This document shows positions 50,441 to 60,003 of a DNA stretch of 64,000 nucleotides, in pieces. Numbering within the stretch: the stretch's first letter is position 1; each line of letters opens with the position of its first letter. The notes below the pieces were generated by a model. It was not told where the DNA came from. It worked only from the letters and a program-made list of their open reading frames with translations, and searched no databases. Both the position numbers and the translations under genes were made by a program. The DNA comes from Oscillospiraceae bacterium (GTDB taxonomy: Bacteria; Bacillota; Clostridia; Oscillospirales; Acutalibacteraceae), in assembly GCA_015066385.1 (NCBI GenBank), contig SVOJ01000005.1, positions 1 to 64,000 on the forward strand, read 5' to 3'.

Positions 50441-51370
50441 TCAATCTGCCGGACGGCATTCCATGCACAGCCAGCCGTTTTCTTCGTGGCGGGCGGTGAT
50501 TTCAAAGCCGTTGTTGTAAAGGCAAGCCACAACTTCATCGGCACGGGTGTCGATGATGCCGGACACGATATAAACGGAGTCCTTGGTCATGAACTTTTTG
50601 ACATCGGGAGAAAGCATCATAATGGCATCTGCCACGATATTGGCGGCGATCACATCGAACATACCGCTGACCTGATCGGCAAGGTTGCCGTGAATCATGT
50701 GATAGTTGGGTTCGGTGAAACCGTTCATTTCGCCGTTTGCGATTGCGGTTTTGACGGCAAGACGGTCAATATCGACCCCCACAACACTCTCGGCACCGAG
50801 AAGCATCCCCGCAACAGACAAAATACCGCTGCCGCAACCGACGTCGAGCATTTTTGTACCGGGTTTTACATGATTTTCAAGTGCCTGCATGCAAAGACGG
50901 GTGGTTTCATGTGCACCCGAACCGAAAGCGACACCGGGTTCAAGGTGGAGCACCTTACGGTCACCGGCCTCATAATCATCGTCCCAGATGGGATGAATCA
51001 GCAGTTTTTCGCCGACGGGCGTGGGTTTGAAATACTTTTTCCAGTTGTTTTCCCAGTCTTCACGCGCACAGTTGTCCTGACTGATTTCAAATTCAATACC
51101 GCAGGCAGTCAGACGGTCGGTCAGGAAAGCAATCGCTTCGGCGGGATTTTCTTCGGGGGAAATAAAAATATGTACGATCGCCTTGGTGCGGTCTTTCTGC
51201 AACAGCTCCTCATCAATAAGATCAATGTGTGCAATTTCCATTGCTTCTTCTTCGAGGTTGCTGTAATCTTCGATATAAATGCCGTAAGGCACGGTCATGT
51301 TTGCAATGTCGCCCGCACGGTCAACGTCCTTTGCAGGGACGGCAATGCTGATCTGTGTCCAGTTTTCCAT
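50441..51370 (-). CDS. prmA: ribosomal protein L11 methyltransferase
   Basis: 309 residues, the expected length. PrmA features include MENWTQISIAVPAKDVDRAG, REDWENNWKKYFKPTPVGEK, LLIHPIWDD, LEPGVAFGSGAHETTRLCMQ and motif I MLDVGCGSGILSVAGMLLGA, then DIDRLAVKTAIANGEMNGF and ANIVADAIMML (the usual ANILAD variant). It trimethylates L11 at several lysines and the N-terminus. Neighbours are an MBL-fold gene downstream and a DUF2804 gene upstream, both on the same strand, so the three may share a transcript. Start 51370 has GAAAGGTAAC upstream. Confidence 0.95.
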   Translation of the reverse strand: MENWTQISIAVPAKDVDRAGDIANMTVPYGIYIEDYSNLEEEAMEIAHIDLIDEELLQKDRTKAIVHIFISPEENPAEAIAFLTDRLTACGIEFEISQDNCAREDWENNWKKYFKPTPVGEKLLIHPIWDDDYEAGDRKVLHLEPGVAFGSGAHETTRLCMQALENHVKPGTKMLDVGCGSGILSVAGMLLGAESVVGVDIDRLAVKTAIANGEMNGFTEPNYHMIHGNLADQVSGMFDVIAANIVADAIMMLSPDVKKFMTKDSVYIVSGIIDTRADEVVACLYNNGFEITARHEENGWLCMECRPAD

Positions 51371-51393
51371 ATATTTTTGTTACCTTTCGGGAA

Positions 51394-52440
51394 TCAATAT
51401 TTGTTGTGTACGTCTTCGGCAAAGCAGAGAACATCCTTGAATTCGAGCACGGTGCCGTCATCAAGAATGCACTTGCCCGTGAGCCTGCCGAACACCTGAT
51501 GCTGGTCGGTGATAATAAACTTGACGTCGATTTTCGCCGCGCGGTCAAGCACGGGAATGAACTCGGCTTCAAATCTGCCGTCGGATGAGGTGAATGTCCA
51601 CGGCTTTGTGTACTGTTTCACGCCGTTTTCTTCGGGGATATTGAACGTGACATCATCGAGCTTATGACCGACACCGTCATAAAAGACAATGTTTTCGGTG
51701 GCGGAAGAACGGTCAGAGAAACCGTAGCCGAGATTGAAACCGAAGGGTTTGCCGTTGATGACGGCATTGCCCGAACCCCAATACCATGTGTTGTCGTAGG
51801 TCCAGACGCCTCTGCCCCAGTCGAGGGTTGCAAAGTCTTTGCTTGCATCGAAAACATATTCCTTGCCGTCAAACACGGCTTTGCCCGAGCAGGGCATGCA
51901 GTTGATTTTACGGTTGTAATAGAATGCGGTGGGCTTTTCTTTCCACGGTGTGGCAATCACAAGAGAATCCATATCGGGCTCTTCAATGGCAAGGTCAGCC
52001 GTCAGGGTCTTGCCTTCAAAGAAATTCTTGTATTCGCAGGTAATACGGCGGCTGTGACCGTCCTTGACAAAATCCATTTTGAGTCTCTTGTCATGGTAAG
52101 AAACATTGCCCTTGTCGGCACTGGGCGGCATTTTCAGCTTGCCCATGGGAAATGCGTTAAGAATGGTTTCGGTATGTTCCCAGCCCTTGTTGAAATCGAG
52201 CAGACTTGCCGACTGCAGACCGATGTAACCGTCATCGGAAATGGTGAATGCAACGCCGTAATTACCTTCGGACGAGATGGCAATGTAATAATCCCATTCC
52301 TTGATGCGGAATTTGGGAGCCTTGATATCCTTGCGGTCATAGATCTGGAACTGTTTTCTGGACCAACCGGGTTCTGCAATGTGGCCGTCTGCATTCAGCA
52401 AACGCTGTACCTTGGTAATTTCATGGTTTCTGAGTGACAT
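51394..52440 (-). CDS. DUF2804 family protein
   Basis: 348 residues from ATG 52440, after CAGGAGGAAATGTCTT. The family pattern is clear: ADGHIAEPGWSRKQFQIYDR, RIKEWDYYIAISSEGNYGVA, a middle block CMPCSGKAVFDGKEYVFDAS and a C-terminal DWGRGVWTYDNTWYWGSGNA followed by GFNLGYGFSD. These beta-rich proteins are related in fold to carotenoid-type hydratase/CrtC-like lipocalins; the bacterial function is unknown. The gene lies between yhaM and prmA with 24-base gaps on both sides, consistent with one operon. Confidence 0.9.
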   Translation of the reverse strand: MSLRNHEITKVQRLLNADGHIAEPGWSRKQFQIYDRKDIKAPKFRIKEWDYYIAISSEGNYGVAFTISDDGYIGLQSASLLDFNKGWEHTETILNAFPMGKLKMPPSADKGNVSYHDKRLKMDFVKDGHSRRITCEYKNFFEGKTLTADLAIEEPDMDSLVIATPWKEKPTAFYYNRKINCMPCSGKAVFDGKEYVFDASKDFATLDWGRGVWTYDNTWYWGSGNAVINGKPFGFNLGYGFSDRSSATENIVFYDGVGHKLDDVTFNIPEENGVKQYTKPWTFTSSDGRFEAEFIPVLDRAAKIDVKFIITDQHQVFGRLTGKCILDDGTVLEFKDVLCFAEDVHNKY

Positions 52441-52464
52441 AAGACATTTCCTCCTGTTCAAAAA

Positions 52465-53436
52465 TTAAAGATTTACATCTGTTGTAACGGTTTTTCTGCC
52501 GTGGTGATAGAATTTTCTGTCCTGCAAAGACCACATACGGGACGTAAATTCACCGGGGGCAATACAGCCGAGTGCGGCATTGATTTCATAAATATTGGCA
52601 TCCATCAGGTCGAGTTGCGACAGAATTTCCGCTTCCAAAAACAGCGGACGGACCGCCGCACCGTATTCAGGCTCGCCGTGGTGGGATGCGATCATGTGCT
52701 GAATGAGCATGACCGTGTCGGGATTCAGACCGAGTTTTTTGCCGTAATTTTCAATGAGCATTGCCCCGCCGACCAGATGACCGACAAGCGTTCCTCTGAC
52801 GGTATAACTTTCCACAAGTCCCGCTGACGACACGTTGAATTCGGTCAGTTTTTCAATGTCATGCAACAGTGCACCGCAAAGAAGCAGGTCGCGGTCAACG
52901 GCAACATAAAGTGAAGCCACGGCATCTGCCATTTTCATAATGGACAGCGTGTGCATCAGAAGACCGCCACGGATGGCATGATGCAGTTTATAAGCCGCAG
53001 GCCAGATACTCATCTTTTCACCGAAATCGGCAAGAACCGTATTGCAAAGACGGCGGATGTCATCGTCTTTCATGGAATCTATGTAAGCGTGTACCTTACG
53101 CAGCATATCCGCATCGGAATAAGCCGCACTCGGTACAAAATCCGCCATATTGATATTATCTCTTTCCTCGCTCTGACGGTAACGGTCAATGCGCATCTGC
53201 GGGGCATTGTTGTAGGTGGAAATGATGCCTCTTACAAGAATGACGGAATTAACCAAAGGCATTGCCGTGTCATCACCCTTGTAATCCCACACCTTTGCAT
53301 TGATCTCACCGTCGGAATCGGACAGAATAATATCTAAATAGAACGAACCGTTCTTACTTGTTTTCTTTTCGCATGAACGCACAAGTGCATAGCCCTGCAC
53401 CGTGCCGTTCTTTTCGTCAATCACTTTAAAGTTCAT
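52465..53436 (-). CDS. yhaM: YhaM-type 3'-5' exoribonuclease (OB-fold plus HD domain)
   Basis: 323 residues. An N-terminal OB fold (about residues 12-90, with ILSDSDGEINAKVWDYKGDD) is followed by an HD domain with HHAIRGGLLMHTLSIMKMAD, LLHDIEKL and HMIASHHGEPEYGA. This matches YhaM/CbfA, a Bacillota 3'-5' exoribonuclease that trims a few nucleotides of RNA ends and also acts on DNA. Start 53436 follows GAAGGTGAA. It is transcribed from a near-perfect promoter at 53469-53497 and leads the operon to DUF2804 and prmA. Confidence 0.92.
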   Translation of the reverse strand: MNFKVIDEKNGTVQGYALVRSCEKKTSKNGSFYLDIILSDSDGEINAKVWDYKGDDTAMPLVNSVILVRGIISTYNNAPQMRIDRYRQSEERDNINMADFVPSAAYSDADMLRKVHAYIDSMKDDDIRRLCNTVLADFGEKMSIWPAAYKLHHAIRGGLLMHTLSIMKMADAVASLYVAVDRDLLLCGALLHDIEKLTEFNVSSAGLVESYTVRGTLVGHLVGGAMLIENYGKKLGLNPDTVMLIQHMIASHHGEPEYGAAVRPLFLEAEILSQLDLMDANIYEINAALGCIAPGEFTSRMWSLQDRKFYHHGRKTVTTDVNL

Positions 53437-53468
53437 ATATTCACCTTCTGCTATTTACAATTATTTAT

Positions 53469-53497
53469 ATAATAGCACATCAGCAGACAGGTGTCAA
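53469..53497 (-). promoter_or_regulatory. promoter of the yhaM operon
   Basis: Minus strand TTGACA (53497-53492), 17 bases, TATTAT (53474-53469), 33 bases before the start. It lies only a few bases after the stop of the upstream deacetylase gene. Confidence 0.8.
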
Positions 53498-53500
53498 AGG

Positions 53501-54445
53501 TTAATTATACAATTCTTCAAGAGAGCAGAATTCATATCCGTTGTTGCGGGCATAATCAATGATATCTCCCATCGCTTCGGCATTGTCGGACGATACCGAG
53601 TGAAGAAGCAGAATCATACCCGGATGCAACTGCTTTGTGACCTGTGTGAAGGCATAGTCCGCACCTTTCTGTTTGGAAGTGTCCCAATCGCTGTAAGCGG
53701 CAGACCAGAACACACAGGTAAAGCCGAGGCTGTTGGCAAGATCAATCGCATTGTCATTGTATCTGCCCTCGGGAAAGCGGAAAAATAAAGATGAATAGCC
53801 GAAGTTTTCACGAAGATATGTGTCAAACCCGACAATTTCTTCCGCCATCTGCGTTCTGCTGATTTGTGAAAAATCAGCATGTGTGACGGAGTGATTGCCA
53901 ACAATATGCCCTTCGCTGATCATACGGGCAATCAGGTCGGGACTTGATTTTATTTCATGCAAGGTACAGAAAAAGGAAGCAGGAACATTTTTTTCTTTCA
54001 GCGTATCAAGAATTTTTGCAGTGTTGCCGTTTTCGTAACCGCAGTCAAAAGTCAGGTAAATGCGTTTTTTGTCGGTGCGTGTATCATACACCACGGCATC
54101 CATTTTTTTGCTGTCAAAAGTTTCCTGAAAAGAACGGCTGTAGCGGTGCACTTCCCCGTTTTCGGCTTTTCCGAAATAATGATCGACCGCCGTTTCCGAC
54201 AAAGCGACCGTGTTTTGCGGGTCGGCAACGGCATACTCCAACGGCGGCAAGGCACAAAGCCCCGTCAAAGTGTCACCGTCAGCCTCGCCGTAAAACACTT
54301 TCTGTCCGACGGCGGACGGCATTGCCTGCACAGGCAGAGTACTGTCTTCATTGGTCGGCAAAGAAACGGTATCATCCGTGGACGCACAACCCGCACACAA
54401 CAAAACAACAAGTAAAACAGAAACAAAACGATAAAAATGAATCAT
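53501..54445 (-). CDS. PdaA-like polysaccharide deacetylase lipoprotein
   Basis: 314 residues. The signal peptide MIHFYRFVSVLLVVLLCAGC has a good lipobox ending in Cys20, so the enzyme is tethered outside the membrane. The polysaccharide deacetylase domain has IYLTFDCGYENGNTAKILDT as motif 1 (the first Asp kept, the second replaced, as in PdaA-type enzymes), GNHSVTHADFSQIS as the metal-binding HxxxH motif 2, FRFPEGRYNDNAIDLANSLG and LLLHSVSSDN. PdaA acts on peptidoglycan muramic acid during spore cortex formation. The start has AGGAGG upstream, and the gene ends just before the yhaM promoter. Confidence 0.9.
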   Translation of the reverse strand: MIHFYRFVSVLLVVLLCAGCASTDDTVSLPTNEDSTLPVQAMPSAVGQKVFYGEADGDTLTGLCALPPLEYAVADPQNTVALSETAVDHYFGKAENGEVHRYSRSFQETFDSKKMDAVVYDTRTDKKRIYLTFDCGYENGNTAKILDTLKEKNVPASFFCTLHEIKSSPDLIARMISEGHIVGNHSVTHADFSQISRTQMAEEIVGFDTYLRENFGYSSLFFRFPEGRYNDNAIDLANSLGFTCVFWSAAYSDWDTSKQKGADYAFTQVTKQLHPGMILLLHSVSSDNAEAMGDIIDYARNNGYEFCSLEELYN

Positions 54446-54462
54446 ACAAATACCTCCTATGT

Positions 54463-54480
54463 ACCGGTCAGAAGACCGGT
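54463..54480. terminator. small hairpin ACCGGTC/GACCGGT between two minus-strand genes
   Basis: Perfect seven-base stem with four loop bases between the 61-aa gene stop and the deacetylase ribosome binding site. There is no T-run on the minus strand, so it may stabilise or partially terminate. Confidence 0.5.
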
Positions 54481-54485
54481 TTTGC

Positions 54486-54671
54486 TTATTTCATTAAATT
54501 CTGCATGCCCGTAATAAGGTCATCCATGGTGTCAATGGCTTTGATGGCAGTCTTTTTTGCTTTCTTCTTGACCGCATTGTTGGCAACCATGCTTGTGCCC
54601 ATCATAACAGCACCGCCGACGGTCATCACCGCACCGACACCTTTCATAACCATTCCGATTTTTGTTTTCAT
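54486..54671 (-). CDS. small membrane-associated protein (61 aa)
   Basis: 61 residues from ATG 54671, seven bases after AAAGGAGGG, a very good ribosome binding site. The N-terminal half is hydrophobic and Gly/Met-rich (GVGAVMTVGGAVMMGTSMVA), followed by a strongly basic segment NNAVKKKAKKTAIKAIDTMD, so it can be a single-pass or membrane-surface protein. The family pattern is frequent in Clostridia as an unnamed small protein. It precedes the deacetylase lipoprotein gene on the same strand and is divergent from trmL. Function unknown. Confidence 0.7.
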   Translation of the reverse strand: MKTKIGMVMKGVGAVMTVGGAVMMGTSMVANNAVKKKAKKTAIKAIDTMDDLITGMQNLMK

Positions 54672-54730
54672 CCTTTTTCCCTCCTTTGCAGTATTTCTAT
54701 TTTTCCCTGATCGTATCGAAATATTCCGCA

Positions 54731-54759
54731 TTGCAAAGTGAATTCGCACATGGTATACT
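54731..54759 (+). promoter_or_regulatory. promoter of trmL and the alpha-mannosidase gene
   Basis: TTGCAA (54731-54736), 17 bases, TATACT (54754-54759), 25 bases before the trmL start. Confidence 0.7.
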
Positions 54760-54784
54760 GAAAATAAAAAACGGAGAAAACAAA

Positions 54785-55285
54785 ATGGCACAACTGAACA
54801 TCGTGCTTGTGGAACCCGAAATTCCGCAAAACACGGGCAATGTTGCCCGCACCTGTGCCTGCACGGGTGCAAAACTGCATCTTGTGGAGCCAATGGGATT
54901 TAAAGTGGATGACAAAAAACTCAAAAGAGCAGGTCTTGACTACTGGCATCTTTTGGACATCACATACCATGCTTCATTGGAAGAATTTTTCAAAAACACG
55001 CAGGGCGGCACTTATTTTTATTATTCCACCAAAGCCAACCACGATTACACGCAGGTGGAATACCCCGACAACTGTTATCTTGTGTTCGGCAAGGAAACCG
55101 CGGGTCTGCCCGAATGGCTTCTGCATGAAAATCCCGACACCACGGTGCGAATCCCGATGATTTCGGATGCAAGAAGCCTGAATTTATCCAATTCCGTTGC
55201 GGTGGGTGTGTTTGAAACCCTGCGCCAATGGGGATTCCCCGCATTGCAGAACAAAGGACATTTAAGAGAATTTGATTGGGAGTGA
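54785..55285 (+). CDS. trmL: tRNA (cytidine/uridine-34-2'-O)-methyltransferase
   Basis: 166 residues from ATG 54785 (ACGGAG upstream); a longer frame from 54662 lacks a site and would overlap the promoter. SPOUT-fold motifs are complete: VEPEIPQNTGNVARTCACTG, YLVFGKETAGLPEWLL and RSLNLSNSVAVGVFETLRQ, the last forming the trefoil knot. TrmL methylates the ribose of the wobble base in leucine tRNAs. The length is exactly typical. The alpha-mannosidase gene starts four bases after its stop. Confidence 0.95.
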   Translation: MAQLNIVLVEPEIPQNTGNVARTCACTGAKLHLVEPMGFKVDDKKLKRAGLDYWHLLDITYHASLEEFFKNTQGGTYFYYSTKANHDYTQVEYPDNCYLVFGKETAGLPEWLLHENPDTTVRIPMISDARSLNLSNSVAVGVFETLRQWGFPALQNKGHLREFDWE

Positions 55286-55289
55286 GTGT

Positions 55290-58200
55290 ATGCAAACGGT
55301 AAAACCCGGTGTTTTGAAACACATGGTCAAGCAGGTGGCGAAATTCCTGTATCCGCAGTCCGTGTCGATACCTGTATGGCAATCCCACACGGGACGACAC
55401 ATTGCACCGAATGAATTCACACACAATGACGATATCTGTACCATGCACCTCGGTGATTGGTGGAAAGCAGGCTATGACGATGTGCGATGGTTTGCGGCAG
55501 ACCTGACTGTCCCCGCAGCATTTGCAGGCAAAAAGGTGTATCTGCAACTTGATTTCGGCGGTGAGGCAATTGTTCGTATTGACGGAAAAATCGTTGGTGC
55601 GGTCAGTTCCATGGACTCTGCTTCATGGGTGCACAGGGACATCATTCTTCTGCCCGCGTTACAAGACGGACAAACGTTACATATCGAGCTTGAAAATTCG
55701 GTTTGTTGCGGCGGATTCTGTGACCCTGCCATGGACGGCGCAAAGGATATGCCGATGCAGATGCGTACGGCAGCCTTGAAAACGGTGGACGAATACACGG
55801 AAGAATATTATTTCCTTGTGACCCGTGTTTATGATTCGCTTGATCTGCTCCATGACGAAGTGGTACGCACCAAGGTGTACAATGCACTGGATGATTCCCT
55901 GCACATACTCGATTTTGATTTTGACAATGAAACCTTTTACCGCAGTGTGCCGACGGCTTTGCAAACACTCAAGAACCGCCTTGCCGACATAAAGGCACAC
56001 AATCCCGGGGATGTATACATGTGCGGTCACAGTCACCTCGATGTGGCATGGTTGTGGACGGTGCTCGAAATCACACGCAAGACCGCACGCACATTCTCTA
56101 ACAACCTCGCCCTGATGGACAAATATCCCGATTTCCGCTTTGCACAAAGTCAGGCGGTGCTGTATGATTTTATGAAAAAGCACTACCCCGACATTTTTGA
56201 GCGTGTGAAAGAAAAGGTAAAAAACGGGCAGTGGGCAATCACGGGCAACACATGGGTGGAAGCCGACACCAACCTTGCTTCGGGTGAATCGCTGATTCGT
56301 CAACTGCTGTTCGGCAGAAACTTCTTCTTAGAAGAATTCGGGGTCAGCTCGGATATTTATTGGCTGCCCGACTGCTTCGGCTTCACATGGGCATTACCGC
56401 AGATTATCCGCCGTTTCGGCATGAAATATTTTATCACCGCAAAATTACAGAGCAATGACACGCAACCATTCCCGCAGTCGGTGTTCCGTTGGAAAGCACA
56501 CAGCGGCGATGAGGTGCTCGCCTACGTGCAGAATGTGCATTATGAAGGCGAATTTGACCCGCGTTATGTTTACAACACGCACCACACCAACCGTCAGAAA
56601 ACCGAAACGGGTGTTTCCTTCGGCATGTTCGGCTATGGTGACGGTGGCGGCGGTTGTACGTTTGATATGCTCGAATCCGCAAAAGCCATTGCACAGATTC
56701 CCGGCATGCCTGCTGTAAAACAGGAATTACCCGATGCATTCTTCAAACGTGCCGAACAGGCCTATGACGAACTGCCTGTGTGGGACGGCGAACTGTATTA
56801 CGAAAACCACCGCGGCACATTCACAAGCCAGAGCTTTGTCAAAAAGAATAACCGCAAAGGGGAAATTCTTTTACGCAATGCGGAAATGACGCGTGTGCTT
56901 GCACAGATCACAAACGGACTTCCCTATCCGCAGGAAAAATTAGAGGAAACATGGAAGCTGCTTCTCATCAACCAGTTCCATGATATTCTGCCCGGCACCT
57001 CCATTCATGAAGTGTATGAAAATACAAAACTTGAATACGAAAAAATGAATGCCGACGGCAACGAAATCCTCAATACGGCACTGCAAAGTCTGGCTTCCTG
57101 CATCGACGGTGAAGACGGTGATACGGCGGTGTTCAATTTCCTGCCGTGGGAAGTCACCGCACCTGTCACGGACGAATACGGCACGTTCACTGCCACCGTT
57201 CCCGCCTGCGGTTATCGTGTTTATAAAAAGCACGAACGTCCCGCGCCGCTCGGCGGTGTAAAGGCTGATAAAACCTACCTCGAAAACCGTTTTCTGCGTG
57301 TGGAGATTGACCAAAACGGTCTGCTCACAAGCATTTTTGACAAAGAAAATGACCGCGAATTGCTTCGCTCTCCGAACGGCAATCTTCTGACGGTATTCCA
57401 GGACAAACCCATTCACGAAAGTGCATGGAATCTGGAACTCAACATCCGCAAAAAGTATTGGGAACTGACAAAAGCGGACAGCATTGAACTTGTTGAAAAC
57501 ACCGAACAATCGGCTTGTATCCGCATCGAACGCAGTTTCAACAAGAGCCGTATCGTGCAGGAAATCCGTCTGACCGATACCGACCGTTTTGTGCAGTTCG
57601 ACACCTTTGCCGATTGGCAGGAAACAGAAAAGACACTCAAAACCGCATTTGATCTGAACATCCGCTCCACGCGTGCGACCTACGAAATTGCACACGGCAG
57701 TATTGAACGCCCGACACACATGAACACATCCTATGACCGTGCAAAATTTGAAAACTGCGCCCACAAATGGGTGGATCTTTCCGAGGGGGATTACGGTGTC
57801 AGCCTGCTCAATGAGTGCAAATACGGACATGATATTGAAAACAGCCTGCTGCGGCTTACTCTGCTTCGCTCGCCCAACTGCCCCGACCGCACGGCAGACA
57901 AAGGAGAGCACGAATTTTCCTATCGGCTGTACCCCCACGCGGGCACATGGCAAGACGCACAAACCGTGGTGCAGGCCAATATTTTCAACACCCCGCTTTG
58001 TTGTGTGAAATTGCATAATAATACAAATAAGGCACTGCCAAGTGAATATTCTTTCATTCATGTTGACCGCACGAACCTTGTACTGGATGCCGTGAAGACC
58101 GCCGAAGACGGCAACGGATATATTCTTCGTGTGTATGAAGCACACGGGACAAGAGGCAAAGCGGAAATAAATTTAGGATTTGATTTTAAGTCCGTCACGG

Positions 58201-58307
58201 AATGCAATCTTTGCGAAGAAGATGAAACTGCGGCAGAAAAGACCGGAAACGGCTTTAAATTCCGCTACCGTCCGAACGAGGTCAAAACATTCCGCATCAC
58301 ATTTTGA
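55290..58307 (+). CDS. GH38 alpha-mannosidase
   Basis: 1005 residues from ATG 55290, after GGGAGTGAGTGT; the trmL stop lies four bases upstream. The GH38 catalytic domain is complete: MCGHSHLDVAWLW (zinc ligands His249 and Asp251), RFAQSQAVLYDFMKKHYPDI, AITGNTWVEADTNLASGESL and DIYWLPDCFGFTWALPQI, in which Asp361 is the nucleophile. The long C-terminal beta region (residues about 620-1005) is the usual accessory domain. There is no signal peptide, so it trims mannosides taken up from outside. A GPH symporter gene follows 66 bases later, which would supply the substrate. Confidence 0.95.
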   Translation: MQTVKPGVLKHMVKQVAKFLYPQSVSIPVWQSHTGRHIAPNEFTHNDDICTMHLGDWWKAGYDDVRWFAADLTVPAAFAGKKVYLQLDFGGEAIVRIDGKIVGAVSSMDSASWVHRDIILLPALQDGQTLHIELENSVCCGGFCDPAMDGAKDMPMQMRTAALKTVDEYTEEYYFLVTRVYDSLDLLHDEVVRTKVYNALDDSLHILDFDFDNETFYRSVPTALQTLKNRLADIKAHNPGDVYMCGHSHLDVAWLWTVLEITRKTARTFSNNLALMDKYPDFRFAQSQAVLYDFMKKHYPDIFERVKEKVKNGQWAITGNTWVEADTNLASGESLIRQLLFGRNFFLEEFGVSSDIYWLPDCFGFTWALPQIIRRFGMKYFITAKLQSNDTQPFPQSVFRWKAHSGDEVLAYVQNVHYEGEFDPRYVYNTHHTNRQKTETGVSFGMFGYGDGGGGCTFDMLESAKAIAQIPGMPAVKQELPDAFFKRAEQAYDELPVWDGELYYENHRGTFTSQSFVKKNNRKGEILLRNAEMTRVLAQITNGLPYPQEKLEETWKLLLINQFHDILPGTSIHEVYENTKLEYEKMNADGNEILNTALQSLASCIDGEDGDTAVFNFLPWEVTAPVTDEYGTFTATVPACGYRVYKKHERPAPLGGVKADKTYLENRFLRVEIDQNGLLTSIFDKENDRELLRSPNGNLLTVFQDKPIHESAWNLELNIRKKYWELTKADSIELVENTEQSACIRIERSFNKSRIVQEIRLTDTDRFVQFDTFADWQETEKTLKTAFDLNIRSTRATYEIAHGSIERPTHMNTSYDRAKFENCAHKWVDLSEGDYGVSLLNECKYGHDIENSLLRLTLLRSPNCPDRTADKGEHEFSYRLYPHAGTWQDAQTVVQANIFNTPLCCVKLHNNTNKALPSEYSFIHVDRTNLVLDAVKTAEDGNGYILRVYEAHGTRGKAEINLGFDFKSVTECNLCEEDETAAEKTGNGFKFRYRPNEVKTFRITF

Positions 58308-58309
58308 CC

Positions 58310-58338
58310 TTTACAAAATCTGATTTGCATGATATAAT
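58310..58338 (+). promoter_or_regulatory. promoter of the GPH symporter downstream of GH38
   Basis: TTTACA (58310-58315), 17 bases, TATAAT (58333-58338), between the mannosidase stop and the symporter start. Confidence 0.6.
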
Positions 58339-58373
58339 TTCTTTTGCAACACTTCGGAAAGGATGATAAGAAA

Positions 58374-59903
58374 ATGGCGAAAGAGAAAAAAACCAAAGAA
58401 TTGCGTCCCGGTTATGTTGTGCCGAAAAAAGAACTGACTTCCTTTGCATTCGGTGCCATGGGACAGGGCATGATTTATGCCATGATGTCCAGTTACATCA
58501 GTGACTATTATGTAAACATTCTGCAGTTGCCGATGATGTTCGTGCTGCTGCTGATGCTTCTTGCCCGTGTGTGGGATGCTATCAACGACCCGCTGATGGG
58601 TATTATTGCCGACCGCAGAGAGCCAACAAAACGCGGTAAAATGAAAAAATACATTCTGTATGCCGCCGCCCCCATTGCGGTGCTGACATTGCTGATGTAT
58701 GCAAGCCCGGACATGGAAACTCTGCCGCTGATGATTTTCACTGCCTTTGTTTATATTTTCTGGGGCATGAGTTACACCATGGCAGACGTTCCGTTCTGGA
58801 GTATTCCGAACTTTATGACACCTCACGCGGAAGAACGCGGCTACGTCATTTCCTTTACCAAAAACCTCAACGGTATCGGCTCTGCCCTTCCCGAAGTGTT
58901 GTTCCTTGTGGCAGGCTTCACACTGCCGTCCCTGCTCGGCACAACGGGTACACAGTTTGAAAAGCAGAAGTATTTCATCATTGCCGCTGTCACCGTCGGT
59001 ATCGGCATTGTGATGTATGTCAGAAGCTATTTCCATATCAACGAGCGCGTCATCCCGCCTGTCAAGACAAGACAGCCGGGTGAACCGTCCACCCTGTCGC
59101 GTATTTTCAAGTGCAAACCGTTGATGCTTGTGGTTGCCATGGGTGTGCTGTCTTCGGGCAGATATCTTGTGCAGGCCGCCGCCATCCACGTTGCACGTTA
59201 TGCGTTCTACATAGGACCTGAACTGACCTCCGCCATGACCGAAGCTGAACGCAACGGTTATATTCAGGCAAGCATTTCGAGTGTAAAGACCATTTTCCAG
59301 GTCTGTGCCATTGTGGGTATGTTCGGGGCAATGCTTCTTATGCCCAAACTCATGCGTAAGTTTGATTACAAAAAAATTGTCATCACAACCTGCCTTTTGG
59401 GTTTTGTTGCAAGCATTTTCACCACCCTCATCGGTTGGTTTACAAACAATCTTTACATCTGCACCCCGTTCATTCTCATTTCCTGCATCCCCTTAGGTGT
59501 TCTCAATGTTGTTTCCAACGCCATGATCTGCGACTGCCTGGACTACATTGAACTTGAAACGGGTTGCCGTGACAACGGGCTGGGCTCGGCATGTCAGGGC
59601 TTTGTCAACAAACTCGGCAATGCACTTGCCACCTGCGGTATCATCATCATGTACATGGTCATTGACATTGACCCCGCACAGATGTATTCCAAAGATGCCA
59701 TTCTCACAGCCATGGATCTGACAAGAACACAGAACTTTGCCATGTTCTCGCTGGTATCCCTCATCCCCGGCATCAGCATGTTGCTTTGCTCGATTCCGAT
59801 GTTCTTCTATAAGATTTCGGGCAAGGAAAAGGAACGCATTGTGACCGAACTTGCCGCAAAACGTGCAAGAGAAAGTGCAATGTCAACAAATTCTGCCAAA
59901 TAA
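58374..59903 (+). CDS. GPH-family (MFS) sugar:cation symporter next to GH38
   Basis: 509 residues from ATG 58374 (GGAAAGG upstream), twelve hydrophobic segments. The signature LARVWDAINDPLMGIIADRR then TKRGKMKKYILYAAA fits the GPH pattern with NDP intact, followed by DVPFWSIPNFMTP and DCLDYIELETGCRDNG. Because the preceding gene is an alpha-mannosidase, mannosyl-oligosaccharides are the likely cargo; inference from context. The C-terminal tail is short and basic. A promoter lies at 58310-58338, so it may be expressed both with the mannosidase and alone. Confidence 0.9.
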   Translation: MAKEKKTKELRPGYVVPKKELTSFAFGAMGQGMIYAMMSSYISDYYVNILQLPMMFVLLLMLLARVWDAINDPLMGIIADRREPTKRGKMKKYILYAAAPIAVLTLLMYASPDMETLPLMIFTAFVYIFWGMSYTMADVPFWSIPNFMTPHAEERGYVISFTKNLNGIGSALPEVLFLVAGFTLPSLLGTTGTQFEKQKYFIIAAVTVGIGIVMYVRSYFHINERVIPPVKTRQPGEPSTLSRIFKCKPLMLVVAMGVLSSGRYLVQAAAIHVARYAFYIGPELTSAMTEAERNGYIQASISSVKTIFQVCAIVGMFGAMLLMPKLMRKFDYKKIVITTCLLGFVASIFTTLIGWFTNNLYICTPFILISCIPLGVLNVVSNAMICDCLDYIELETGCRDNGLGSACQGFVNKLGNALATCGIIIMYMVIDIDPAQMYSKDAILTAMDLTRTQNFAMFSLVSLIPGISMLLCSIPMFFYKISGKEKERIVTELAAKRARESAMSTNSAK

Positions 59904-59930
59904 ATACAACACAATCGTTAAAAAATGTCA

Positions 59931-59959
59931 TTGCATTTCTGATTAAGTTATGATATAAT
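59931..59959 (+). promoter_or_regulatory. promoter of the 32-aa amphipathic peptide gene
   Basis: TTGCAT (59931-59936), 17 bases, TATAAT (59954-59959). Together with the terminator at 60114-60145 it delimits a transcript of only about 180 bases. Confidence 0.8.
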
Positions 59960-60003
59960 TTTAACATAGAAAAAAATAATTTTATTTAACGGAGGATATT
60001 ACC